DNA of 64,000 nt, from positions 1-64,000 of the forward strand of contig JBFWXB010000014.1 in NCBI GenBank assembly GCA_050187875.1, in the 5' to 3' direction. The notes beneath the pieces were generated by a model. It was given only the letters and a program-made list of their open reading frames with translations. It did not search any database and was not told the origin of the DNA. The position numbers and the translations under genes were made by a program. The number at the start of each line of letters is the position of its first letter. Within the stretch, counting starts at the first letter, position 1. Source of the DNA: JAFKKS01 sp050187875. Lineage in GTDB: Bacteria; Pseudomonadota; Alphaproteobacteria; Rhizobiales; Xanthobacteraceae. This document shows, in pieces, positions 33,701 through 42,725 of this stretch.

Positions 33701-34648
33701 TCAAGCTGGCTTTGGCGACAAGCAATTCGCCATGACGCACAATAGCTCGAATATAAGTGTCGCGCCGGTCAGCGCTGTGAGGCCCGAAGGATCGAGTGGC
33801 GGTGATACCTCGACGAGGTCCGCACCGACGATGTCGAGGCCGTCGAGCAGACGGATCATCGCTTGCGCCTCGCGTGTGGTGAGGCCGCCAATCTCGGGTG
33901 TGCCGGTGCCGGGAGCAAAGGAAGGGTCGACAGCATCAATATCGAAGGAGACGTATGCCGGTCCGTCGCCGACGATGGAACGGGCTTCTGCCATCACCGC
34001 TTCGATCCCGCGTGATGCGAACTCTTCGATGAACACTATGCGAATGCCGACACTTCGCGCAAAGTCGTAAGCGGTGGCCTCACCGAGGCTGCCACGTATG
34101 CCGATCTGGACCATACGGCGCGGATCGACCAGACCTTCCTCGACGGCGCGGCGAAACAACGTGCCGTGGTTGTAACGGCTTCCGAACAGGGTGTCGTAAG
34201 TATCGGAATGGGCATCGAAGTGAACGAGTCCCAGCGCCTTTCTGGTGACGCCGCGCAGGACCGGGAGCGTTATGAGATGGTCGCCTCCGGCGACCAGCGG
34301 GCGCGCTCCGGCGCGGTGGATGTCAGCGACGAAGGCGGTGATGTCGCGCAGGCTGGCATCCCGATCGAGCGGGTTCACCGGCGCGTCGCCGCAGTCCGCA
34401 ATATTAGCGCGTTCGAACGGGGATAGGCCCGTCACATGGTGCACCCGGCGCACGAGGCTAGACTGATTGCGGAGTTCACGCGGCCCATGGCGAGCACCCG
34501 GCCGATTGGTTGTGCCTCCATCGAACGGAATTCCGATCAAGGCGATGTCAACCTGATCCGGTCGCCCAACAGGCAGTCGCATGAACGTCGCCGGTCCGGC
34601 AAAGCGCGGGACCACGCTGGAGCTCGGCGGCTGAAAAGCGGCGCTCAT
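33701..34648 (-). CDS. speB: Agmatinase/guanidinobutyrase-family ureohydrolase
   Basis: 315 residues from ATG 34648; a TTG further upstream is not needed. All metal ligands of the Mn-dependent ureohydrolases are present: GGDH, HFDAHSDTYD, and SFDIDAVDPSFAPGTGTPEIGG. The opening PRFAGPATFMRLP and the region FRRAVEEGLVDPRRMVQIG resemble guanidinobutyrase/guanidinopropionase (GbuA/GpuA) as much as agmatinase, so the guanidino substrate is uncertain; urea release is expected in either case. It is convergent with purH and divergent from pirin. Confidence 0.85.
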   Translation of the reverse strand: MSAAFQPPSSSVVPRFAGPATFMRLPVGRPDQVDIALIGIPFDGGTTNRPGARHGPRELRNQSSLVRRVHHVTGLSPFERANIADCGDAPVNPLDRDASLRDITAFVADIHRAGARPLVAGGDHLITLPVLRGVTRKALGLVHFDAHSDTYDTLFGSRYNHGTLFRRAVEEGLVDPRRMVQIGIRGSLGEATAYDFARSVGIRIVFIEEFASRGIEAVMAEARSIVGDGPAYVSFDIDAVDPSFAPGTGTPEIGGLTTREAQAMIRLLDGLDIVGADLVEVSPPLDPSGLTALTGATLIFELLCVMANCLSPKPA

Positions 34649-34815
34649 CCCCGGCGTCCGTTTCTGAGCTTGCAAGGCACATGGATCGTACGACGCCAAA
34701 GGCGAGTGCGATAGCCGGAACTTGCTGGCCGCCGCCTGTCGCGGCAGCTTCCCTCTCGCTATGTGAGAGGTGAGGATGGGGGTATCGTCGCAAGGGGCGG
34801 GTAGGAGTTTTCATC

Positions 34816-35712
34816 ATGAGCTGGTATCCCGACAACGATCCCGTCCTCGGCGACCCGCAATCCTGCAATGCGCTCGAGCTCGTCATCGTGCCCCGCGTGC
34901 GCGACCTCGGCGGCTTCGAGGTGCGGCGTGCGCTGCCGCACGGCAAGCGGCAGATGGTCGGCCCCTTCATCTTCTTCGACCAGATGGGGCCGGTGCAGTT
35001 CGTCGCCGGCAACGGCATGGACGTGCGCCCGCATCCGCATATCGGGCTTGCGACGGTGACCTACCTCTTCGACGGCAAGATCGTGCACCGCGACAGCGAG
35101 GGCAATGTGCAGGAGATCGAGCCCGGCGCGATGAACCTGATGACCGCCGGGCGCGGCATCGCGCATTCGGAGCGCACGCCCGATATGCAGCGCGCCAACG
35201 GGCAGGCGATGCTCGGCTTGCAGAGCTGGATCGCGCTGCCGCAGGCGGACGAGGAGATCGCGCCGTCGTTCCAGCATTTCGATGCCGCGTCGCTGCCGAT
35301 GGTGCACGACGCCGGCGTGTCGGCGCGGGTGATCGCCGGCAAGGCCTTCGGTGTGACGGCGCCAGTCGGCATGGTGTCGGACTGGTTCTATGTCGAGGTC
35401 AATCTCGCCGCCGGCCACAGCGCGCCGCTCGACGCCGATCACGAGGAGCGCGCGATCTATGTCGTCGACGGCGAGATCGAGATTGCCGGCGATCGTTTCG
35501 AGGGACCGCGGCTCCTCATCTTCCGTCCGGGCGACCGCATTACGGTGAAAGCGACGCGACCCTCGCGCATGATGTTTCTCGGCGGTGCGGCGCTCGAAGG
35601 CCCGCGCTATATCTGGTGGAACTTCGTTTCCTCGCGCCGCGAGCGCATCGAGCAGGCGAAGGAGGACTGGAAGACCGGGCGCTTCGAAAAGGTGCCGCTG
35701 CCGGAGCATTGA
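34816..35712 (+). CDS. Pirin family protein
   Basis: 298 residues, cupin fold. The N-terminal metal site is visible as RPHPHIGL and IAHSERT, giving the usual three His and one Glu. Some pirins are quercetin dioxygenases and others redox-sensing regulators; sequence alone does not decide. The C-terminal pirin domain (about 180-280) ends FEKVPLPEH. ATG 34816 is the natural start. A family A repeat follows 18 nt after the stop. Confidence 0.92.
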   Translation: MSWYPDNDPVLGDPQSCNALELVIVPRVRDLGGFEVRRALPHGKRQMVGPFIFFDQMGPVQFVAGNGMDVRPHPHIGLATVTYLFDGKIVHRDSEGNVQEIEPGAMNLMTAGRGIAHSERTPDMQRANGQAMLGLQSWIALPQADEEIAPSFQHFDAASLPMVHDAGVSARVIAGKAFGVTAPVGMVSDWFYVEVNLAAGHSAPLDADHEERAIYVVDGEIEIAGDRFEGPRLLIFRPGDRITVKATRPSRMMFLGGAALEGPRYIWWNFVSSRRERIEQAKEDWKTGRFEKVPLPEH

Positions 35713-35730
35713 CGTCCGTCATTCACCGAT

Positions 35731-35824
35731 TGTCGTCCCCGCGAAGGCGGGGACCCAGTAATCCCGGTCTCGCGATTCAATGAACGCAGGGGTTACTGGA
35801 TGCCCGCCTTCGCGGGCATGACAC
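35731..35824. repeat. Family A double-hairpin repeat, copy 3
   Basis: Left arm gtccccgc-gaag-gcggggac and right arm atgcccgc-cttc-gcgggcat, joined by about 45 bp. It lies between the convergent pirin and MFS genes. The right arm encodes the last ten codons and stop of the MFS gene. Confidence 0.92.
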
Positions 35825-37205
35825 TCGGGAGCAGCGGCGGCCGCGCTGGCACCCTTACCTGCATCAACAACGTCGCGCCGACGGCAAAGAAGGCAACCAG
35901 CACCGCCATGCCGGCCTTCTGACTTGCGAACAGGCCCGTCACCAGCGCGACGAGGAGCGGGCCGAAGAACGACGTCACCTTTCCCGACAGCGCCAACAAT
36001 CCGAAATGCTGCGTGACGCGCTCGGGCGGCGCGAGGCGCACGAGCAGTGTGCGCGACGCCGCCTGCAGCGGCCCGGCGGCGATGCCGAGGAGCAGGCCGA
36101 CGAGCACGTAGACCTTCTCCGCCGCCGAGCCGTAGAGCCCGGCATCGGCCGCGCGCGGCGCCACCGGAATGACGAAGAAGACCGTGTCGCGGCTGATCGA
36201 GAGCACGGCGACGGCGCCGATGATGAGCAGCGCCAGCGCGGTGAGGATCACCGGCTTCGGGCCGAAGCGATCGTCGAGCTTGCCGCCGCCATAGGCGCCG
36301 ATCGTGCCGGTAATGGTGAGGAGAATGCCGAAGACGCCGATCTCGATCGTGTGCCACCCGAAGGTGCCGGCGGCATAGATGCCGCCGAAGGCGAACAGCG
36401 CGACGAGGCCGTCGGCATAGATCATGTTGGCGAGGAGAAAGAGCGCGGTGTCGCGCCGCGGCGGCTGGTGGCGCTGCGTGTCCGCAAGCGTCGCACGGCC
36501 GGTGCGGCGCGCCGCCACGACCGCCATGCGGCCGGGATGATCGGGCGTGAAGAGAAACAGCGGCGCGACGAAAACAAGGAACCACAGCGCCGAGAGCGGC
36601 CCCGAGGCGCGGTCGCCTTGGCGGGTCCCCGCGTCGAGGCCGAACAGTGGCTTCAGCCCGAGCAGCGTCTTGCCGGTCGCCGGGTCGGCAGCGAGGAGGC
36701 CGAGCGTGATCACGAGGCTGATGAGTCCGCCAACATAGCCGACGGCCCAGCCGGTGCCGGAGAGGCTGCCGATCTTCTCCGCCGGCACGAGGTTCGGCAT
36801 CATCGCGTTGTTGAACACCGTTGCGAATTCGACGGCGATGGTGCCGATCGCGAACGCGGCGAGCACGATCGGGATCGTCGCCGCGTCCTGCGGCTTGCCG
36901 AGCCAGAGCAGCGACGAGGCGACGACGAGAACCGCGCCGAAGCCGGCGATCCAGGGCTTCCGTCGCCCCGCCGCATCGGCGATCGCGCCGAGCACCGGCG
37001 AGCAGAAGGCGATGACGATGCCGGCGCAGGCGGTGGCGTAGCCCCATAACTCCTGCCCGCGCACGGCGTCGGGTGCTACGGCGCTCGCGAAATACGGCGC
37101 GTAGACGAAGGTGGTGACGAGCGTGAAATACGGCTGCGCCGCCCAGTCGAACAGGATCCAGCCGGCGATAGCGGAGCGGGGAGCGGATTTACCTGACGGT
37201 CTCAT
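35793..37205 (-). CDS. MFS transporter, UMF1/Atg22-like
   Basis: 470 residues from ATG 37205; a TTG 15 nt earlier is less likely. The opening GWILFDWAAQPYFTLVTTFV and the NNAMMPNLVPAEKIGSLSGT segment are typical of the UMF1/Atg22-like branch. About twelve membrane helices are visible. Substrate is unknown; the fungal relative exports amino acids from the vacuole. The C-terminus VMPAKAGIQ and its TAA stop are encoded by the repeat element downstream, so the original stop has been replaced by insertion of, or drift into, the repeat. Confidence 0.88.
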   Translation of the reverse strand: MRPSGKSAPRSAIAGWILFDWAAQPYFTLVTTFVYAPYFASAVAPDAVRGQELWGYATACAGIVIAFCSPVLGAIADAAGRRKPWIAGFGAVLVVASSLLWLGKPQDAATIPIVLAAFAIGTIAVEFATVFNNAMMPNLVPAEKIGSLSGTGWAVGYVGGLISLVITLGLLAADPATGKTLLGLKPLFGLDAGTRQGDRASGPLSALWFLVFVAPLFLFTPDHPGRMAVVAARRTGRATLADTQRHQPPRRDTALFLLANMIYADGLVALFAFGGIYAAGTFGWHTIEIGVFGILLTITGTIGAYGGGKLDDRFGPKPVILTALALLIIGAVAVLSISRDTVFFVIPVAPRAADAGLYGSAAEKVYVLVGLLLGIAAGPLQAASRTLLVRLAPPERVTQHFGLLALSGKVTSFFGPLLVALVTGLFASQKAGMAVLVAFFAVGATLLMQVRVPARPPLLPSVMPAKAGIQ

Positions 37206-37230
37206 CGAGGACGAGACCAAAACCAGTGAG

Positions 37231-37326
37231 TGTCGTCCCCGCGAAGGCGGGGACCCAGTATGCCCGGGCCGTTCGAGAAGTCGATAGACAGGGCGTACTG
37301 GATGCCCGCCTTCGCGGGCATGACAC
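37231..37326. repeat. Family A double-hairpin repeat, copy 4
   Basis: A complete copy with left arm gtccccgc-gaag-gcggggac, right arm atgcccgc-cttc-gcgggcat and about 42 bp between. It lies between the MFS gene and the GIY-YIG nuclease gene. The other side of that nuclease gene carries a half copy. Confidence 0.92.
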
Positions 37327-37374
37327 CCAGTGGGTTTGGGTGCGCAAACGGCACCATTAAGAACTCAGAATGGG

Positions 37375-37662
37375 TCACAGGCCAGCGATCGCCGGATAAA
37401 GATCGACCCAATTCGGATTTTTCTCTTCTATGAGCCGGACCTTCCATGCACGATTCCATTTCTTCAGCCGTTTCTCACGCAGGATCGCTTGTTCGATGTC
37501 ATCGAATTGCTCGTAATAGACGGGATGGACGACGCCATAACGCTTCGTGAATCCGCGCGCGAACTTCTCCTTGTGTTCGAAGACGCGACGAATCAGGTCA
37601 TTTGTGACGCCGATATATAGCGTGCCGCCGATGCTGCTTGCGAGAATGTAGACGAAGTACAT
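37375..37662 (-). CDS. GIY-YIG nuclease (small, UPF0213/YhbQ-type)
   Basis: 95 residues from MYFVYILASS. The GIY-YIG signature is FVYIL then LYIGVT, with the conserved Arg in DLIRRVFEHK and the metal-binding Glu in AILREKRLKKW, so the catalytic set looks intact. The open frame continues 23 codons upstream to a GTG that lies inside a half copy of the family A repeat (MSSPRKRGPSTH...), so translation could also begin in the repeat. The gene is bracketed by a full repeat downstream and the half repeat upstream. Small stand-alone members have poorly defined roles, usually proposed in DNA repair or mobility. Confidence 0.88.
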   Translation of the reverse strand: MYFVYILASSIGGTLYIGVTNDLIRRVFEHKEKFARGFTKRYGVVHPVYYEQFDDIEQAILREKRLKKWNRAWKVRLIEEKNPNWVDLYPAIAGL

Positions 37663-37700
37663 CGTGTTGCGATGCTGCGCCTTGTCGAAAGGCCGGTGAG

Positions 37701-37733
37701 TACTGGGTCCCCGCTTTCGCGGGGACGACACTT
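37701..37733. repeat. Family A half element, copy 5
   Basis: Only one arm is present: tactgg followed by gtccccgc-tttc-gcggggac. The matching atgcccgc arm that should lie 40-50 bp to the left is missing; the GIY-YIG gene occupies that place. Confidence 0.88.
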
Positions 37734-37738
37734 CGCGA

Positions 37739-40700
37739 TTACGGCTTCACGAGATCGCCCACCAAGCTCGCGGCGACAGAGAGCTTGGAGATCGTCAGCG
37801 GCGTTGCGGCGATGTCGTCGACGGCGGCGCGGATGCGTTGCACATCCGCCGCGCGCGGCTTCACCCAGGCGTCCACTGCGCTCGGCCCGGCGGCACCGTC
37901 GGCGACCATCTGCGCGGTAATGCGCCGTTCCGCCTCGGCGATGGAATCGAGCGCGCGATCGAGCGCGAGCCGGTCGAAATAGTCGGTCGCATGGATCGCG
38001 TGTGCCGGCTCGCGGATGCGATCGAGGCCGAAGAAGGCGCCGGCGGCGAAATAGGTCTTCGCCACATCGGCGACTGGCTTTCCGGCGCGATCGGCGATGA
38101 GAACGATGTCCGGCGCGGCGGCGAGCGCGCCGAGGTCGGCGATACGCCGGGCCAAGCTGTCGGGCACGCCCGATGCGACAAGCTCGACGACCCGCGCATC
38201 GCGGCTCTTGCGCGCGCCTTGCGCAAGCGCGCCGTCAAGCGCGGCCGCGACGTCGGCGATGCCCTTGCCGTAGTGGTCGATAATGCTCGCAAGCCCCTGA
38301 GCGAGATCGACATGGCGCAGGAACCAGACGAGCCGGTCGAGGAGAAGGTCCTGCACCGCCGCATAAAGGTCGAGCTGCAGCTTGCCGGGAATCTTGCTGT
38401 CGAGCGCGTCGATCTCGCCGTTGAGCGCGGTCATGCCGTAGCTGTCGCGCACGGCGGCGAAGGCCGAAGCGATGCGGTCGGATGGCGCGCCGGTCTGATC
38501 GGCGATGCGCACGATGAGCGAGGGGCCGCCGCGATTGATGATCGAATTCGCAAGATGCGTCGCGATGATCTCGCGGCGCAGCCGATGCTTCTCGATCGCG
38601 TCGGGGAAGCGCTGCGAGAGCTGATGCGGGAAATAGCGGCCGAGCTCACGCGCGAGATAAGGATCGTCCGGCACCTGCGAATCGAGGAGCTCGCTATAGA
38701 GCGAGAGCTTGGCGTAAGCGAGAAGCACGGCGAGCTCCGGCCGCGTCAGCGGCTGATTGCGCTTGCGCCGGTCCGCGATTTCGAGATCGTCGGGCAGGAA
38801 CTCGATCTTGCGATCGAGCTCGCCGGCCGCTTCGAGCGTCTGCATCAGGCGCTGCTGGAAGCCGAGGTCTTCGATGCCGCGCCGCTCGGTGAGCGAAAGC
38901 GCGAGCGTCTGCAGATAATTGTTGCGCAGGACAAGCTCGGCGACGTCGTCGGTCATCGCGGCAAGGAGCGTATTGCGATCGGGAAGCGTCAGCTTGCCCT
39001 CGCGCACCGGCGACGACAGCGCGATCTTGATGTTCACCTCCATGTCGGAGGTGTTGACGCCGGCGGAATTGTCGATGGCGTCGGTGTTGAGGCGGATGCC
39101 GCGCAGCGCCGCCTCAATGCGGCCGCGCTGCGTCATGCCGAGATTGGCGCCTTCGCCGACAACCTTGCAGTTGAGTTCGCTCGCCGGCGCGCGGATGGCG
39201 TCGTTGGCGCGGTCGCCTGCAGCGTCGTCGCTTTCGCTCGAGGCGCGCACATAAGTGCCGATGCCGCCGAACCAAAGGAGGTCGACATTGGCGCGCAGGA
39301 TCGCGCGCATCACCTCTTGCGGCGTCGCCTTCGCCTTGGCGAGGCCGATCGCCTTCTGCGCCGCGGGCGAGAGCGGAATCTCCTTCAGCGTGCGGGAGAA
39401 GACGCCGCCGCCGGCGGAGATTTGTCCTTTGTCGTAATCCTGCCAGCTTGAGCGCGGCAGCGCGAAGAGCCGCGCGCGCTCGTTGAAGCTCAATTCGGGG
39501 TTCGGATCGGGATCGATGAAGATGTCGCGATGGTCGAAGGCCGCGAGCAGACGGATCGTTTTCTCGCGCAGCATGCCGTTGCCGAAGACGTCGCCGGACA
39601 TGTCGCCGACGCCGACGACGGAGAACGCGTTCTTGGAGATGTCGACGTCCATCTCGCGGAAATGGCGCTTGACGGATTCCCACGCGCCGCGTGCGGTGAT
39701 GCCCATGCCCTTGTGGTCGTAGCCGGCGGAGCCGCCGGAGGCGAAGGCGTCGCCGAGCCAATAGCCGTGCTCCTGCGCGATGCCGTTGGCGATATCGGAG
39801 AAAGTCGCGGTGCCCTTGTCGGCGGCGACAACGAGATAGGGGTCGTCGTTATCGTGACGCACCACATCGGGCGGCGGAATGATGCCGTCCGGCCCGATAT
39901 TGTCGCTGATGTCGAGGAGGCTCGAGACGAGAAGCTTGTAGGCGGCGACGCCTTCCGCCTGCATCGCGTCGCGCGCCATGCCGGGCACGATGCGCTTGGG
40001 AACGAAACCCCCCTTCGCGCCGACCGGCACGATGACGGCGTTCTTCACCTGCTGCGCTTTCACGAGGCCAAGAATCTCGGTGCGGAAATCCTGCGGCCGG
40101 TCGGACCAGCGGATGCCGCCGCGCGCCACCTTGCCGAAGCGCAGGTGGCAGCCTTCCATGCGCGGCGAATAGACGAAGATCTCATAGAGCGGTCGGGGCG
40201 CGGGAAGCTCGTCGACGTTGCGGCTCGAAAACTTGATCGAGATCGTCGGCTTGTCGGCGCCGTCGGTCGTCTTCTGGAAGAAATTGGTGCGTAGCGCCAC
40301 CTGCACGGCGTTGACGAAACGGCGCAGGATCGTGTCGTCGTCGAGGCTGTCGACGGCGGCGAGCGCGGTCTCGATCTCGCCGGCGATTGCGGCGACTTTC
40401 GCCTCGCGCGCCTCTTTCGAGAGATCGAGGTGCGGATCGAACTTCGCGTTGAACAGCGCATGGATGCGCGTCGCGATGCCGGCGTGCTTGCGCAGCGTCG
40501 TCCACAGATAGTCCTGCGAATAGGCGATGCGCGCCTGGCGCAGGAAGCGCGCGATGGTGCGCAGCAGCGCGACGTCGCGCCACGGCAGGCCGGCGGCGAG
40601 GACGAGGGCGTTGAAGCCGTCGTTCTCGGCTTCGCCGCGCATCACCGCGAGCACGGCGGCTTCGAGCCGCCCGGCGAGCGCGTCGTGCTCGATCGGCTGG

Positions 40701-42586
40701 CCGTCGTCGCGTTCCAGCAGCATGTCGTGGAACCAGATTTCGGCATTCGGCCCGTCCGCAGGATCGATGCGGAAGGTGCGCTCGTCGACGACCTTGAAGC
40801 CCATGTTCTCGAGGACGGGCACGCGCTCCGACAGCGGGATCGGCCGGCCCGCGCTCCATACTTTCAGGCTCGCATGGGTCGGCGGGTCGCCGGCGCGGCG
40901 ATAGAAGTCGATGTCGACGGGGCGCTCGGCGTTGAGGCCTTCCAGCACGCGGATGTCGGCGACGGCGGTGGCGGCGTCATAGGCTTCGCGATAGCCGCCG
41001 GAGAACGCGTTCTTGTAACGGGCGGAGATCGCTGCCGCGCGTTCGGCCGGATGGGCGATCGCGAGCGCGTCGTCGAGCGCGTCGGACCAGGTGCGCACGA
41101 TCACGCCGACCTCGTGCTCGAGCTCGGCGCGCGGCGGGCGCGGCGTCTCGGCGTCGGAGCGCCCGATGATGAAATGCACGCGCACCAGCGGGCCTTCCGT
41201 GAAGAACGGATAGAACGCCGACACGCGGCCGTTGAAAACGCGCGCGAGATACTGCCCGATCGCGATGCGCACGCCGCTGTCGAAGTGGTCGCGCGGAAGG
41301 TAGACGAGCACGGAGACGAAGCGGTCGAACTTGTCGCGGCGCGCGAGCACGCGCACGCGCGGCCGCTCCTCGAGCTGCATGATCGCGAGCGCGAAATTGT
41401 AGAGCGTGTCCTCGTCGATCTGGAAGAGATCGTCGCGCGGATAGCTCTCCAGCACATTCACCAGCGATTTGCCGGAGTGGCTGTTCTCGTCGAATCCGGC
41501 GCGCTTGAGCACGGCGTCGACCTTGCGTCGCAGATACGGGATGTTGCGGGTCGAGCGGGTATAGGCCGTCGAGGTGAAGAGCCCGACGAAGCGGAACTCG
41601 CCGATGACCGCACCCTTCGCGTCGAAGCGCTTGACGCCGATGTAGTCCATGTAAATGCGCCGATGCACGCGCGAACGCACATTGGCCTTGGTGATGATGA
41701 GCACCTTCGGCTCGGTGAGGAACGCGCGGATCTCCGGCGAGATGCTGACGATCTCGTTGCCGCGGCGCAGGATATGTACGTCGCGCTGGCGCAGGATGCC
41801 GAGGCCAGTCTCATAGAGCGGGTCGACATCCGCCTTGTCGGCAGCGAAGGCATATTCGCGCATGCCGAGGAAAGTGAAGTTGTTGGCGCTGAGCCATTCC
41901 AGCAGCTGGATCGCTTCGGCGATCTCGTCGGCGGGAAGTGGCGGCGGATTCTCGCGCAGCTCGGCGATGGCCGCCTGCACCTGCACGAGCATCGGACGCC
42001 AGTCTTCGACGCTCATGCGTACGTCGCGCAGCGTCTGTTCGAGCGCGGCCGCGATCGCCGCGCGACGCTCGGTCGATTCGATGCGCGGCACGTGGATGTG
42101 GATGAAGCTTTCGCGCCCGCCCGCGCCCGCCGCAGTGCGGTTGGCACGAAAGCTGCGCAATTCGCCGCTTGCGCCGCGCTCCACCGTGAAGATCGGATGC
42201 ACGACGAGGCGCACGTCGACGCCTTGCTCGGTCAGTTCCCCGAGAACGGAGTCGAGCAGGAAGGGCATGTCGTCGTTGACGACCTGCAGGACGGAAATGG
42301 TGCCGAGCTGGCGTCCGTCCTTGACCTCGCTTGGATTCTCGAAGCTCACCGTTGTCCGCCCAGCGGCACGCGGGCGCATCAGCAGCGCCCAGGCCTGCTC
42401 CGCCAGCGCCGCGATCTCGCGCGCGTCGTAGCGCAGAAGGTCCTCGGGGGCCGCATGCGCGAAGAGACGCGCGGAAAAATCCTTCGGGATGTCGCCGAGA
42501 TTCGCGCTCAGAATGATCTCCGACTGCGCGATGACCTGACGTGCGGCGCGTTCATCGTCACCGCCGACATACCCAACGACATTCAT
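37739..42586 (-). CDS. NAD-specific glutamate dehydrogenase, 180-kDa type
   Basis: 1615 residues. Large NAD-GDH deaminates glutamate to 2-oxoglutarate, linking amino-acid catabolism to the TCA cycle. The N-terminal third is regulatory (ACT-like segments such as GTISVLQVVNDDMPFLLDSV). The catalytic core contains VPVGAKGGFVPKR (near residue 860), GGIRWSDRPQDFRTE, and the nucleotide-binding VVGVGDMSGDVFGNGML (near 990). The C-terminal domain includes QPLTRPELAVLLAYAKLSLY. GGGAG lies 6 nt before the chosen ATG; an ATG two codons earlier would overlap the ribosome-binding site. It is monocistronic and divergent from the AhpD-like gene. Confidence 0.96.
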   Translation of the reverse strand: MNVVGYVGGDDERAARQVIAQSEIILSANLGDIPKDFSARLFAHAAPEDLLRYDAREIAALAEQAWALLMRPRAAGRTTVSFENPSEVKDGRQLGTISVLQVVNDDMPFLLDSVLGELTEQGVDVRLVVHPIFTVERGASGELRSFRANRTAAGAGGRESFIHIHVPRIESTERRAAIAAALEQTLRDVRMSVEDWRPMLVQVQAAIAELRENPPPLPADEIAEAIQLLEWLSANNFTFLGMREYAFAADKADVDPLYETGLGILRQRDVHILRRGNEIVSISPEIRAFLTEPKVLIITKANVRSRVHRRIYMDYIGVKRFDAKGAVIGEFRFVGLFTSTAYTRSTRNIPYLRRKVDAVLKRAGFDENSHSGKSLVNVLESYPRDDLFQIDEDTLYNFALAIMQLEERPRVRVLARRDKFDRFVSVLVYLPRDHFDSGVRIAIGQYLARVFNGRVSAFYPFFTEGPLVRVHFIIGRSDAETPRPPRAELEHEVGVIVRTWSDALDDALAIAHPAERAAAISARYKNAFSGGYREAYDAATAVADIRVLEGLNAERPVDIDFYRRAGDPPTHASLKVWSAGRPIPLSERVPVLENMGFKVVDERTFRIDPADGPNAEIWFHDMLLERDDGQPIEHDALAGRLEAAVLAVMRGEAENDGFNALVLAAGLPWRDVALLRTIARFLRQARIAYSQDYLWTTLRKHAGIATRIHALFNAKFDPHLDLSKEAREAKVAAIAGEIETALAAVDSLDDDTILRRFVNAVQVALRTNFFQKTTDGADKPTISIKFSSRNVDELPAPRPLYEIFVYSPRMEGCHLRFGKVARGGIRWSDRPQDFRTEILGLVKAQQVKNAVIVPVGAKGGFVPKRIVPGMARDAMQAEGVAAYKLLVSSLLDISDNIGPDGIIPPPDVVRHDNDDPYLVVAADKGTATFSDIANGIAQEHGYWLGDAFASGGSAGYDHKGMGITARGAWESVKRHFREMDVDISKNAFSVVGVGDMSGDVFGNGMLREKTIRLLAAFDHRDIFIDPDPNPELSFNERARLFALPRSSWQDYDKGQISAGGGVFSRTLKEIPLSPAAQKAIGLAKAKATPQEVMRAILRANVDLLWFGGIGTYVRASSESDDAAGDRANDAIRAPASELNCKVVGEGANLGMTQRGRIEAALRGIRLNTDAIDNSAGVNTSDMEVNIKIALSSPVREGKLTLPDRNTLLAAMTDDVAELVLRNNYLQTLALSLTERRGIEDLGFQQRLMQTLEAAGELDRKIEFLPDDLEIADRRKRNQPLTRPELAVLLAYAKLSLYSELLDSQVPDDPYLARELGRYFPHQLSQRFPDAIEKHRLRREIIATHLANSIINRGGPSLIVRIADQTGAPSDRIASAFAAVRDSYGMTALNGEIDALDSKIPGKLQLDLYAAVQDLLLDRLVWFLRHVDLAQGLASIIDHYGKGIADVAAALDGALAQGARKSRDARVVELVASGVPDSLARRIADLGALAAAPDIVLIADRAGKPVADVAKTYFAAGAFFGLDRIREPAHAIHATDYFDRLALDRALDSIAEAERRITAQMVADGAAGPSAVDAWVKPRAADVQRIRAAVDDIAATPLTISKLSVAASLVGDLVKP

Positions 42587-42725
42587 GACCATCTCCCGGC
42601 CGGCCCGATGTCTTGCGAGCCAGCGCCAAGTTTCGCCGAAATCGCGATTTTCGTCGAGGTCGGTGCCCCTTCCGTCAGGGCTTAGGCGGGGATAGCGTCA
42701 GGTTTGTGAACGCGACGAGGTCCCT

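Noticed and set aside
40430..42685. 751-codon plus-strand frame
   Set aside because: Antisense to NAD-glutamate dehydrogenase with charged, low-complexity translation; no start signal or family match.
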